From NCBI GenBank assembly GCA_002286855.1, contig NRSV01000090.1, positions 30,381-94,380 on the forward strand: a stretch of DNA of 64,000 bases, written 5' to 3'. Shown here in pieces: positions 31,129 to 42,591 of this stretch. Every line of letters begins with the position of its first letter. Position 1 is the stretch's first letter. This DNA is from Bipolaris cookei. Lineage: Eukaryota > Ascomycota > Dothideomycetes > Pleosporales > Pleosporaceae. The position numbers and the translations under genes were made by a program. The notes beneath the pieces are model-generated. The model was not told where the DNA came from. It did no database searches and saw only the letters and a list, made by a program, of their open reading frames with translations.

Positions 31129-32881
31129 CTAGATCTGGAGTTTCTCGCGTTTGGCCGATGGCGCTTCGTTCGTCGATGCGCGTCGCGAGACTTTCTCGGG
31201 CCGAGTTTCTTCTTGATCCGTGAGGCGTTGAGCTACTTCCATTGCCGTTGGTCGAACTTCAGAATCCCATGCTAAAAGTTCTAGGACCAGATTCCAGAAG
31301 TCCGGATAGTGCAGCTCAACAGTATTCGTTGCCATAGTCTTCTGGAACTTCTTATAGGTTGCAGCCTCTCCCAATTGTTTGTGAAACTGCTTGTTTAACA
31401 GGAAGTCGACAAGAGTAACACCCAGGCTCCAAACATCCGAAGGGAACGAGAATGGTTGAGTTGATTTTCGATTTTTCACTCTCATGACCTCCGGAGCAAG
31501 ATAAGTCATTGTTCCTCGGTCGTGACGCATGCTTGTGGGATCCGGCTCGCTACATCCAAAGTCGATGATTATGGCATATACCGGGCTGATAGAGTGATAA
31601 ACAATATTGTTAGGTTTGATGTCTCGGTGTAGTATGTCAAGGCTGTGTATATGAGCGAGGCCGGACGCTATCTGGCGCATCGAGTCACGAAGAAAAATAG
31701 CAGAACCAGGAAGAGATTTCCAGGATGCGAGTAACCCCAGCGCTCCAGTGGTTGCAGGTGGCGACATGATGAGGCCCACCGTCGGACCTTCGTCCTGACG
31801 CCACATACGTGGATCGGCGGATGAGTCCCAATTGACGACCTTTTCAAGTTTGCAAACGTTCCTCTAAACAAAGCCTCAGTCACGTTCTTTTTCTGCCTAA
31901 GGCAACTTACATCGTTGAGGCGGCCAAGGATTTCAATCTCTTTTCGAAGGTCATTGAACTGCGCAGCAGTACATTTGACCATTTTGACGGCGACCGGCTT
32001 CCCATTTGACTTGTCATATCCCAATGACACAGTGCTGGTTGTTCCGTGAAGATTGGCATCGAAGATGCTGTAGCCATGGTAGTCAATAGTGTTCCTGGAT
32101 GGTGTTGGTGACAGAAGCATGACGGACTTATCAAGCCCAGTGCTAGCTCGTTTGAGGGCTTCTTGGAGTTCGCGTTGTTGTTGCTTCGGGTTTAAGTCTG
32201 TGTATACGAGACGATAAGTCAGGTCGCCAAGTCCGATGATGGTACCATGCTGTAGAGAGGCCTGATAATCTTGTTCATCCTGCTCCTCCCTTTTGGTGTC
32301 GCGTTGGACAGTTTTGCCGTCGACACTGACCTGCCATAAAGATAAGTCCATGGTACACTGATATATCAGCGACAAGTTACCTCTCTGCTATCAGATATGG
32401 CCAGTAATACACCAGTTTCGAGCAGGCGTCGCAGCCTGCAGTGGCGCGAATGAAGAGAATATCCGTTGGTGAACGGAGCAAGAAGGAAGTCTACAAAATT
32501 TTCTGGCTTGCTTGATCGGGAACTTCCCAGGACCCAGCCCAAACTTTCATTTGCAGGAGGAATGGTCATGTTCAGTCGGTAGTAACCACAGTATTTCTGG
32601 ACGGGTTCATGCTGAGGAGGTGGAGTTGCAGTAGTAAAACTACTCCCAGTAGTGCTGTCGTCAGGATACACAGCTTCATAGTGAATAAAGCTGCGCACGT
32701 GATTCCACTTACTAGCATCACTGTCAAGAAGCCAGACAACCTCACTGAAAAGCGTGCGAGCCGCTGGAGAGTGTGGCACCAATCGTGCAAAGTCGCCGTT
32801 GGACGCTCCGAGATATACATTGTCCCATGATTGCACATCTGGCTCGGTGTCGCCATCAGTTTCATCGCCATGTGGGTCCAT
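31129..32881 (-). CDS. FHA domain / protein kinase, three exons
   Basis: Minus-strand exons 32881-32381, 32330-31911 and 31863-31129, with introns of 50 and 47 bp in phase 0; 551 aa. Residues about 90-215 resemble an FHA phosphothreonine-binding fold (GWVLGSSRSS, HSRHCRL, then HGTIIGLGD), split by the first intron. The kinase follows: glycine loop GTTSTV, Lys283 in VAVKMVK, helix-C Glu near 300, HRDIKPNN with Asp388, DFG with Asp408, APE at 430-432, and DVWSLGV. All catalytic residues are present, so it should be active. An FHA-kinase order recalls Rad53/Cds1-like and other fungal FHA kinases, but I cannot assign an orthologue. The start is the Met at 32881. The gene diverges from the one at 33042 with only 160 bp between, suggesting a shared promoter. 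Confidence 0.88.
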
Positions 32882-33041
32882 GAAGTTGAGAGATTAGACA
32901 AGTGGTCTTGTTGTAGGGTGCAGGATAGGTTGAAGATACAAGGTGGGATGATACGGGCGGAGGTTTCCCAATGAGACTAGCGCTGCCAAGGATGGACTTC
33001 ACGGCCATCTGGGCACCGCGTCCTCCATCGAACATTTACGC

Positions 33042-33554
33042 ATGATATCATCAAAACATGATATGGCATCGCCGCCGCGCTCACCGACTATACCAGACCA
33101 CGTGCTGAGAGCCTATGAGGAACAGTGCATTACTAGACCTCTCTTCGTTGCACTATTGAAGCTGCAGAATCAGCGGGAGACGATTGACAACGCGGAAGTG
33201 CCTTTCAAACGAGTGCCATACAACAAAACCCCTGAACTGAGCTGGGGCCGACAATCTCCGCAACTCACACCAACTCCTTCACCCTCGCCATCGCCGAAGA
33301 CATCGCATCGCAAACTGCAATCCTTTCCAACTCCACCCGACACGTCACCCCTGCGCAAGGACCTAGCTTCCGCATCCCCTAACAAACCCGCCGCCACACG
33401 TCGCCGACCTCGTCACCAGCAAGTTTCGCAAACCCCAAAGCAGCCCTTTCACACTATGCTTCGTCGCTCACGAGCCCGCATGGGTCGAGCCCAGGAAAGG
33501 CGCTTTTTCGAGCTAGATGCGTCTGGTCGAAGGGCTAGGCGCATTGTTGAATGA
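33042..33554 (+). CDS. Hypothetical basic Pro/Ser-rich protein
   Basis: Single-exon frame of 170 aa; a second Met lies 7 codons in. The N-terminal 60 residues look folded and partly helical (VLRAYEEQCITRPLFVALLK). The middle is a Pro/Ser/Thr-rich linker with SPSPSPK-type repeats, and the C-terminus is strongly basic (RRRPRH, RRSRARMGRAQERR) and could bind nucleic acid or direct nuclear entry. I do not recognise the family. The divergent head-to-head position with the FHA kinase suggests co-expression, which is inference. Confidence 0.6.
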   Translation: MISSKHDMASPPRSPTIPDHVLRAYEEQCITRPLFVALLKLQNQRETIDNAEVPFKRVPYNKTPELSWGRQSPQLTPTPSPSPSPKTSHRKLQSFPTPPDTSPLRKDLASASPNKPAATRRRPRHQQVSQTPKQPFHTMLRRSRARMGRAQERRFFELDASGRRARRIVE

Positions 33555-34984
33555 TGAGCACGGAACAGACAAGCGACAAGATTGAACCATCTACACGTGT
33601 AAGCAGAACATATAGACAATATGTATAGAATGATCATACGCAACTAGGTACGCGTATTGCTGTATCTCTCCAGGATACCCGCTGATGATGTATAGTAGCA
33701 GTTATCGACGACCTAGACACCCGTCCCGCCTCCGCACCGAGACGATCTCGAATAGTCATGTTTTGACAGGGAATGCCAAAGGCTGGATGTACCGCAGGCC
33801 TATGCTGAGCGGGTGCTAGTGTACTGGGTGATGGGAACGTCCACTTCGCAAGCAGTACGATATGGGCAGTGCAAGGCAGAAGAGAGGATGATATGGTGCA
33901 ATGGTACCTGGAAGGGTACTGCCGACAAAGTCGGCAGATAGGATTGTGGAAGAAAATGCCGGCTTCGAACGAACTGCCAGTGTATTAATGGAACATGACA
34001 CGGGGACATGGAGTGAAGAGTTTAAGCTCTAATCAATAAGAAGACAATGTACGTGTATGTAGTGAGACGACATTGGTTGAAATGCGTCATTACGAGCCGC
34101 TGGTCGCCTGTACATAGTTTGTTCTTAGTAACTTTCGCGGATGCTGTGCTACAACTCATAACTGACCCTCCTAGCTTCTCACGATAGACTTCGTTGGTAG
34201 TATCAGGAGCCTCCACCTCTGATCGCTGTTCCAGGACCACAAAATGCTGTATGTTATCAACCCAAACGCCACGCATCCCGCCACTTCGTGGCCGTAGCTT
34301 GAAACGCTTGCTTTTTTCTTTCCAGACACGATAAGTTCTCCAGTAAATCCCCTCTCTTCAACTTCTTCAATCAATGCTCGTTGCGCATATGTCGATTACG
34401 AGTGTCGAACCAGTCTGCACCCTCTGAATGAAGACGCGAAGAATATCTGTTGATGGGCCTGAGATACGTACGTTCGTGGCTATACCGTCGCATCCTACAC
34501 ATTATGCCAAGCGAATTGCAGTCGCTTTGGAAACTACGGTCTGACACCTACCCCTGCAAATTCATCTCGCTACTTCACAACTCTCCTTAATCTAGTATCT
34601 ACCTAACCCCATTTCCCTATTTTACGTGCTTATACGCACCTATACGTGTATGTATATACTTACATCTTCTACAAGTTCTTGAGCTTCTCTGCCGCGAATA
34701 CTGAGTTACGTTTGAGTTTTTCTAACTCTCCGTAAGAGCTTGCCCCGCCAAGAGGGATGTAACATTAGTGACATGATTATAGCACGGTAAAAGGATTGCG
34801 GTACAATTGATTAGAGGAATCTTCTAAACTCCTTATTGTCCCTGGGCTCAGGCAGTTTGAACGTAAGTATACGCCTAAGTAGTTAGCTATTATAAGCATA
34901 TCTGTAACGGCGCAGGCAAGACTGGTCGGATTCGTATCGGCAGTGGGATCACTCAGAGGCATATGGGAGTGCGTGGGATCACAA
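33555..34984. other. Gene-free spacer
   Basis: No frame with recognisable features on either strand. The short minus-strand frames around 34020-34374 overlap in different frames and lack motifs. Confidence 0.4.
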
Positions 34985-35217
34985 AAGAGCCTTGAATTAC
35001 CTAGCAGACACCTATAGGCCTTGTACGAAAGGATATCAAAAGTCTACAGAACTAGTTACAGCCATGCTTGCTATTTATCCACTCCAGACCCGGTCCGGTA
35101 CCGGATCGGATCTGATTCGGTTGGCGGTCTTGGTAGTACTTGATGTCTGATCGGAGCTGGAACGACGTTCATCCGGATTGACCTCGGATGGTCTTCGTAC
35201 TTGACGTCGTTACAATA
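34985..35217 (-). repeat. Dispersed repeat R1, inverted copy
   Basis: Reverse complement of parts of 12838-13025: GGCCTTGTACGAAAGGATAT matches the middle, and the right end GTCGTTACAA matches the start. The stretch between is diverged. Confidence 0.6.
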
Positions 35218-35235
35218 TCATGCATACCAAGCATA

Positions 35236-35429
35236 CAGTTGGTAGCGGCTGCGGCTTCACCCCTGTACGCAGTTGCGCAGCGGTTTTGAGCAATCTCACT
35301 CTCCGTATATGGCTTAGCGCAAGATGTCAGCCGGAGAACAACCGATACGATTGGTCAATGCCCGATTTTATGATGACTGGACTTTCGGAATGCTGCTTGC
35401 AGAAGTGAAGCCGCAATCGCTAATGACTG
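35236..35429. mobile_element. MITE, 194 bp, Tc1/mariner-type
   Basis: Third full-length copy of the family at 1847 and 3595, again exactly 194 bp, with CAGT/ACTG ends and TA at 35234-35235 and 35430-35431. It lies 18 bp from repeat R1. Confidence 0.9.
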
Positions 35430-35948
35430 TACTGATCGGGTCATGTGACCGGATCAGTGATCAGTACGTATCTGCTGCGACAAAATATTTGTAGTTACAC
35501 CCAGTACTTAATTAACTACAACTTTACTTACTTCCGCGTTCGATTTTCCGAAGGTCCAAAGTGCAAGACCATCTCGTCTCGGGGTGCATCCCGAGGTGCA
35601 GGTGGGGTAGTGTCTAACGCTCAGGCCATCTGCGGAACGGCAGCACAACACGCTAGGATTCCACACGCAGCTACGAGGTTAGCTAAACCTTTACAGGAAT
35701 AATTCCACAACGCGTAAGACGCGTCCCTGCCCCGCGTCATAGCTTGCACCTCTCACTTTCACACCTTGCACTTTGCACTTTTACGCCTCGCACCTTCATA
35801 TTGTCTCTGCTGTTTACACTGCACTTCACACATTTCCCTTAATCCTGGTCGAATACTTAATGTTCAGTCCATCCTTCGAGAGAGCACCGAATTTGAGTTT
35901 TGCTTCGCACGCCAGCTTTCTGAATGCTCTCTGGTGCCTTCCGCACCT

Positions 35949-36183
35949 ATGTCTTGGACTATGCCTGTCAACGGTTTTGATTGCAATTACCCCGGTGACG
36001 ACTTTCTGTGTTCAACACCTTTCATTAGGAACCAAACCAAACAGGAGTCTCTGTAAGCGCTCTTACCCGACCTCATATGCTAATAGGCTAGACCCGGGGC
36101 TCGTGTCGAAAACGACGACGAAGACAACGCTTAAAGCTCCCCCCATGGGTCCGTCGATATTGGAGGCAGGTCGTAACCTGTAA
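35949..36183 (+). other. Possible orphan 5' exon(s)
   Basis: A short frame starts MSWTMPVNGFDC and includes YPGDDFLCSTPF. It can be followed by an intron (GTAAGC donor near 36053, acceptor near 36092), after which it stops at 36183. A different frame downstream also looks once-coding (VENDDEDNA) but contains stops. It may be the decayed 5' end of the zinc-finger gene at 36386. Confidence 0.25.
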
Positions 36184-36385
36184 AGTCTCGCCTAGAAGAA
36201 CAGATTGCAATACACCGTCGCTAAAAACGGGACAAATGGCCAGCGCGAAGTCAGGGAAGAGGGAACATGGGTCAATACATGGACAGAGATATAGTTCTTC
36301 TAGGTTGTGTTTCTATCACGTCTTGCGCATATTGGCCTCTGCTAGTGCAGAATCTCCACCTGTCCGCTGCACCTATATTATGTAA

Positions 36386-37246
36386 TTGGGTGACAGTTTC
36401 AGATTCCCCCCTGCCAGACTATTGAGTCTGCGAGACCTTATCTGTTCGTGCGTATTTGCTAGTGGATTGAATTCTGATTTCTCTTGTAGAAATACGCCTT
36501 CATACAGCATTGGAGAAGAGGCATGTCGTTCTGAAGCAGCTGGTGATCTTGGAGACGTATCTGATGCTTTATACGGATCATGTTTGACACCCACAACCGG
36601 GTCCTATGGAAATCACGCGTTCCTAGACAGCACCGATGCTCAATCGTTTGGGGGGCAGTTCGACTATACTTGCCTAAACTATAATCTGCCCCTCGATGAC
36701 CCATTCCATGCTGTACCATACAATCCCGCGCATAATGCCAACGCCTGTTTGGATGGGTTACCTCCCAATGAAAGCATGAATTGCATGAGTTTCGGGGACC
36801 CTTCAGGACCGAGCAAGGTGTATGTACAGCATGCTGCAATCTGTTCAGACTCTAACCCTAGTAACAGAACAGACATGGTATCTGCGAGTCTCTTTGACGT
36901 GGCAGACGGGCTCGTGAAGACTCCTTCATCTGATGGAAATAACGGAGAAAGACGCTACGCCGCCGGCTGTTTTGCGAGACAGGGAGTGAAAGCTTCGACA
37001 AACACAAAGGCCAGATATGAGTGCCGGGCATGTCCAGCAGATTCTGGGAATGCACGCGACTTCGCATCACCGTCGAGCCGAAGAAACCATGAAAGAAAAT
37101 TCCATGAGCAGCCCAGAGAAGGCAGAGCAAAATTGAAGAGGGTCGACGTTAAGATGGAACATGCTGGCCAGAAGCGGAAGGAAGAGAAGAAAAGGAAGTT
37201 GCTTCAAGAAATAGCTGAGAAACTAGAGCAGCTGCGAAATTGCTGA
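36386..37246 (+). CDS. Putative single C2H2-type finger protein
   Basis: Open frame of 286 aa. Near residue 210 a candidate C2H2 finger is visible (YECRACP with CX2C, then RRNHERKFHEQ with HX4H), with a longer than normal loop. A basic, helical tail follows (KRKEEKKRKLLQEIAEKLEQL), likely a coiled coil or nuclear signal. The N-terminal 200 residues are polar and Asp/Ser/Asn-rich. A strong acceptor-like sequence (TTTCTCTTGTAG) at about 36478-36489 suggests the true start is an upstream exon and that the first 34 codons may be intronic. The structure is therefore uncertain; a DNA-binding role is inference. Confidence 0.45.
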   Translation: MGDSFRFPPARLLSLRDLICSCVFASGLNSDFSCRNTPSYSIGEEACRSEAAGDLGDVSDALYGSCLTPTTGSYGNHAFLDSTDAQSFGGQFDYTCLNYNLPLDDPFHAVPYNPAHNANACLDGLPPNESMNCMSFGDPSGPSKVYVQHAAICSDSNPSNRTDMVSASLFDVADGLVKTPSSDGNNGERRYAAGCFARQGVKASTNTKARYECRACPADSGNARDFASPSSRRNHERKFHEQPREGRAKLKRVDVKMEHAGQKRKEEKKRKLLQEIAEKLEQLRNC

Positions 37247-38078
37247 AACAGGACAATGAAAGCATGTACAGATCATCAACCTTTGTGTAGGTGAAGGACC
37301 TATTTCTTAGTCGATAAATGATAGTGCCTGCCAGTATAAGATGCATGCAAGATTCTGATCTGATTCTCTGGAATTAGGTAATCGCATATATTGTCCTGGG
37401 TCCCCGCGCATGTCACCAAAACGCTTAGTTCCACGATCCATCACCTCTCGGCCACACTTGAGCCACAAGGCCCATAAAAATGAGGGGCTACGTTACTGGC
37501 ACCGCTTACCACTCAAAATGATTGGCCGAAACGTCATTCTGTTGCAAATCTTACAATTGCTGCTAGCCTAGTGAACAGGTCACGTTTGATGAGTACATAC
37601 AGTGCAGTCGACCAGTCTAGGCTCCTAACCAATATGAGGCCGCGAAAGGGGCCAGGGTGAAGGTTCCTTTTTAAATATGTTTAAAACATTGCCAAGTCCT
37701 CTCGTTGGGCTTTGATCCAATTACATTGCAGTTCTACTTGTATGTCACGGGCAGTCGGGGTGCCGACAGACCGGAGGTAGTTGGACCATGGCCTCTACCC
37801 TCTTCGGTTAGATGGAGATCGGGATACGGAGGTATATTGTTGCGGAGCATGGTCATGTTAGGTTTTGACGTAGTTAACTAATTGTAATGGTTGATGCAAT
37901 GGATCGTGCATTAGGTCGTTAGCGTGGATACGTACATGAAATCTACGTACTTATGCCAGCGCGGGTATTGCGCACCTACGAAGTAGAAACTACAAGGGTC
38001 AGCTGTCTGTGGCGGACGCAAACAGGGTGTTTTTTTTTGCCGTCTTTTGTGTTGTGAAACGAAGGGTGAGGTGCCATC
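37247..38078. other. Gene-free spacer
   Basis: No supported coding region. There is a poly-T run near 38032 and an A/T-rich interval around 37670. Nothing else seen. Confidence 0.4.
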
Positions 38079-38897
38079 ATGTCCCTAGTTATAGCAGCCT
38101 TTTTTTTTGTTAACCTGCGTGTAGCAGTAATGGGTACGGTCTCAGATATATTGGCCTTGCGAAGCAGGCGATTTGTTTATTCAGCGACGCGTCGTGGGAA
38201 ACACCTTATCGAAACGGAGTTCGAGGGTCAACTAAAGGTTGCGATAGCGCGCACAAAGCACAACATGCGACTGGTGGGCGCGCTTGGATGGATTGGCAAA
38301 GCGACTAAAAGAGGGAGGATTAGCGGGGGCAAGACCACCGTATGGGGTAGCGTCCCGGAGAGGTTCTCTGAATTCACTGTGTTTTTTCATCTGCCGCACG
38401 AGGTGTCTCCCGGGCGTATGCGTAACTGGATGGAAATTCAGCAATCGGGGTGGGTTGTTCAAGAGTATGGTCGCGAACAGAGTGAAAGCGCGGAGGAGTT
38501 TTTTGTATTTCCCTTTGTGGAGTGGGATGCTCCCCACCTAGGGCGCAAGTTTATAGGGCCAGGTTTGTTGATTAACTCTGGTACGGCATTTGTGCAAACT
38601 GAGCGGAACGGCGTATCTGAAGAAGAGTCTGTTCGTTGCACTGAGAGCGAAGACGGTAAGGAGGCTGAGCGAAGAGAGTGCAGGAATGGTGCCCACTTTC
38701 CGCGTCACCCGAAAACCAGCACGAAGCGTGGTAGGAGTCGCTGCAGTCAGAAGAGGAAAGTTCATCAAGAAGTTGCCAAGCCGAGTAGCGCTGGCTGTTC
38801 TTCTAGAGTGCCATCTGCACAGCGGAGGAGTAGAAACTCGAAGTCTGAAGATACAATCCATGTCAGGGTACCTGCTGTAAGCGGGGAGCGGTGTTGA
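38079..38897 (+). CDS. Unrecognised open frame
   Basis: 272-codon frame with a hydrophobic start (LVIAAFFFVNLRVAVMG) and a basic, Ser-rich C-terminal third (KTSTKRGRSRCSQKRK). No family motif is visible. The opposite strand is also open over much of this length, which lowers confidence that the frame is a gene. If real, the first 20 residues could be a membrane anchor. Confidence 0.3.
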   Translation: MSLVIAAFFFVNLRVAVMGTVSDILALRSRRFVYSATRRGKHLIETEFEGQLKVAIARTKHNMRLVGALGWIGKATKRGRISGGKTTVWGSVPERFSEFTVFFHLPHEVSPGRMRNWMEIQQSGWVVQEYGREQSESAEEFFVFPFVEWDAPHLGRKFIGPGLLINSGTAFVQTERNGVSEEESVRCTESEDGKEAERRECRNGAHFPRHPKTSTKRGRSRCSQKRKVHQEVAKPSSAGCSSRVPSAQRRSRNSKSEDTIHVRVPAVSGERC

Positions 38898-39837
38898 AAA
38901 TCACTGTCATGCAATGCCAAGCTATGGACGTGATGTGTTTCTTCCAATCTGCACTTGGACGTGCATATTATTCATTGCGTTGCACTACAGGTGTGCGGTT
39001 AGCGTATGTACAATACGGGTTCGTTTAACGTTGTACAGTGATAGATCAGGTCGGTCATGGAATGGATTGCATGGAGAGATGACTTTTGTCGCGTTATGTC
39101 GCACGTATAGGTGCGGTCAATTGATCTATATCGTTTCTGCTATCTACTATCCTTGTTGCCGTCACAGTAGCTTGTTGCTTTGGCTCAGCTGAAGTCATTG
39201 CTTCTGCAGCCTTGCATAGGCTGCGACAATAAGTAAGGTTAAAGTCTGTTTTTCTATTCTGCCGTCAGTCCCTGTGTAGCAGTATATCCTGAATTTAGCG
39301 TCTCAAGATTCGAAAATATCAAAGCGACGTCGTGTTGGCGGTGCCAAAGGTGGTAATAGTGGTGCATCATGCGTCACCGCCTGTCAAGCCTCCCCCAGAA
39401 CCACCACGCGCGGCCGTAACATCAAGTTACTAAGAAGACATAAGTAGATACCAATATAAAATAGCCCTCTAGAGTACTCCAACAAGAAACCTAGTGACAG
39501 TAGCCTTTGTATGGGGCTCTGCAGCCTCATTTTGGTGAGCGCGAATCTTGGTGGGGTGTTCACGCGCTGACCACACGCTACCGATGCCAAGCTCAATCGG
39601 GCGCCAAGCCGAGTGATCATCCTGGCTTCTGACTGTGTCACACTTAGAGCGCGCTCGCAAGCTGTAGCAATTGCGCAACATATCTCCTCCTAAGCAGTCG
39701 TGTCTCGCAAAGATGTCATCTAGTACATCCTCTAACTCGTAGTGCCAATCGATCGCCACGAACGTCACGTAGCAACAGCGCAGCGACCAGACCGCGAACG
39801 GAACCTAAAGCTAGATACTTCCGAGCCTTCATGAGGG
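38898..39837. other. Gene-free or unrecognised stretch
   Basis: A minus-strand frame at 39469-39768 (MTFVAIDWHYELEDVLDDI) has a protein-like start but no known motif and no clear exon partners. I leave it uncalled. Confidence 0.3.
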
Positions 39838-41380
39838 ATGCCGTTGAACTATATTCTTCATACCTGGATGAAGGATTACACCCAAAATCGAAGCATAGGA
39901 AACATGGCAACCGAACCAGACAAGCACGATCTGCTTGGATTCACAAATATCGAAGCGGAGCACCCCAGATGGTACATCCGGAGGCTGTGGCTTGTTGCGG
40001 AGAATGATCGAGTGGAATATCCCAAGTTCTTGGACTCAGAGGTTCTTGGACTTGAAGACGAAGTGAAAGAGGTGATCAAGAAGTACGTGAAGAACGAGCA
40101 TGAGCGTTATGAGGAATCAGGTGGCAACGCCTTTCTCAAGAAGGAAGCTGTACATATACTCAAAGAGTTACGTTTTGGCCAGCGTATATGGGGTGAAGAT
40201 TCCGGAGCTGAGATACGGCTAAAGAGCAATCTACCAGGGGAACGCCCACGGTGGGGTGTTCACACAGACTCCGGATATAAGAGGAATGATGAAGACAGGT
40301 AAACCCTTACAGCCTATAGGTATCTAAGAGGGAGATGCTGATCTTTATAGTATTGAACTATGGCTTCGATATTGGATTGCTGCTCGTATACAAAACAAGG
40401 TCAATGCACCTTGTAAAGAGAAGAAATCTATTCCTTTAGTGACGGTGGGACGCATTGCACAGGTATCACCAGAACCTGTATCACCACCGCGTCCGCACCT
40501 GCCTGAGCTCGCTCAGCGAAGGGTCTCTTCCGCTGCGTCTGATCTCGCGCCGTTGTTAAAACATCACAGAAATCATTTTCCGCCGACAGTTGGGGGAAAC
40601 TCTACAGCAGACAGCAGCCGATCTAGGAGTAGAGCACGCTCAGGCGACTCGAGCGATTCGGATAAATCATTCTCTTTCACAAGCTTCGAATCAGAGGTAG
40701 ACTTTCCCCTGGTAGTACACCGATCCAAGCGCCGAAGGACAGACATCCGACAGTGTCGATCGCACGCTCGGTCTCTTCAACAGAGTCCAGAAGCCACCTC
40801 TACAGCGGGTGTCAATCTGCCCAAGGACACCTCCACCGATGTCATAACATCAGACATGGCTAACAACAACACTGACGTTAATGAAGACACCCATTCTGGG
40901 ACCGATGAAATGAAGCAAAAGCTGCAATCTGACCTCATCCGTTTCCTGACTGGCGAGCCAAACTACACTGGCATCCTACATGAGGTTATACCCCCTACAA
41001 AGCAGCTTTACGCGATAAGCCCCCATCGCAAACCATACAGTGACTTGGACATTCAGTTTAGAAATTTCAACCGAGCATTGATCCATTGGGAGAGTCTTAT
41101 CAAAAGGCTCAGGGCTTCCCCTGGTGCCGCACAGTCGCCTCTTGAGGATCCCCTCCAAAAGTTAGCGGCCGAAGCGAGCTTTGAAGATCGTGTCGCTATG
41201 TTTCATGATCTTGGGCCGAGATCGCACGTTGAGTTTCCTTTTGAGAGTTGGACCATCTCCCTTGCCCTTTTTTTCGAAGGTCTGCTGGGCGATGCTTACA
41301 TGCCTTTTCCATTCGAGGTTCTAGTGGACAACTTGAGAACTGTTAATCAATCCTTGTATGATACCATCCACTGTAGTTAA
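39838..41380 (+). CDS. Hypothetical protein, two exons
   Basis: Exons 39838-40298 and 40351-41380, joined through a 52-bp intron (GTAAAC donor, TTTATAG acceptor; phase 2), give 496 aa; starting at the Met at 39904 gives 474 aa. The intron call is supported because sequence after the acceptor (SIELWLRYWIAARIQNK) is protein-like and in phase. Residues 23-150 are charged and helical (EVKEVIKKYVKNEHERYEE). A Ser/Arg-rich disordered middle follows (SSRSRSRARSGDSSDSDKS), then KRRR. The last 150 residues look folded, with aromatic and acidic patches (SHVEFPFESW). I recognise no family. Confidence 0.6.
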
Positions 41381-42591
41381 TAGCAAAACCGCTGGGAAAC
41401 GGATGTACCATCTGTTGGCAAAGTTCCTGGCATTTAAGATGCCGAAAAGCTCAAGACGAGCCTGTCATATATACTGCTTAATGCTAGTCAAACATTACAT
41501 TAGACGCTTACATTAATAGATCTTTGTTCTGATAATACTATGCATCTGCCGCGTTAGCACGCGGACTACGCAACGCATGTACCGCGCGACTTGTTCCATC
41601 TCCCACCCACCGTCACGTGCATACAGTCCGTGGCCCATTCTGTTTTCTCTGCCTACGTGAGCATCCACTGCATGTCGCCACCGAGCTCATTTTCCTGCCG
41701 GTTAGTGAATGAGCAGTGTCGCATTATGAACGGAACGTCGACAAATTGACCCAGCTTCACAGCAAACTCCTCTCTCTCTAGCTGCTGACTGCAAATACAT
41801 GATCGTGATCTTCTCCATGTCCCAGATATGCAAAAGTCTTTGCAGTCTGCAGCCATAGAAACTTTGTACATCTTCACACTCACCATCCGTATCATGGCTC
41901 CACATAAAGACCTGTATTGCCAGGGACGAGATCTACAAAAGCCTGCGAGCGACCCTGATTACGTATGCTTCCAAGCGTCGTACGATAATTTTCACTTTGT
42001 ATTGTCTCAAAGGCTTGGAAAAAGGCAGCCCAATATGCAAGTTTGGCAGACGGTAGTGCTGCACGAAAGCCGACTCCTTCAAGTGACCCATAGTAAACGA
42101 AGAAGAGTTGAGGCATAGGATGCGCGTATATCATGCTAGAATCATCGTTTCCGGTTTTTTTGTAAGCGACACCATGACTTTCCGAGCAGTCATGCATACA
42201 GATGGACATCAAATAATCATGCAACCTAAGCGGAAAGGCTCACACAAAGCTGCAAATAATCCGAGAAAACATCGTCGTGTTGTGGGTGGTGTTGAAGCCA
42301 GCCTGTGGCCGCCTCTATTTAAGAATATTCTGAATACATAGGAAGGTTTGCATACATCTATACAACAATACATCAAGAAATCTTGCGGTGATTGCTCTGG
42401 TGTGTGGCTGTACAACCTCACCTTTGTAGGATTCTGTTTGTGTTCGGGTGGCTCGTCGGGTGCATGGGCACGGTAGGCCCTGAGCGAGTCGCTCGTTGCC
42501 CCGACAACCAGCGTATTAGCCCAACCCCTGCCAACCACTAACCACTCCACACTCCCTATCCGCGTGCAGCGTATCATCACACACATTCGCA
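41381..42591. other. Gene-free or decayed stretch
   Basis: Minus-strand frames at 41653-42224 overlap in all three frames and may be an old gene, but I can assemble no consistent exon model and recognise no domain. The last few hundred bases are the likely promoter of the gene at 42592. Confidence 0.3.
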
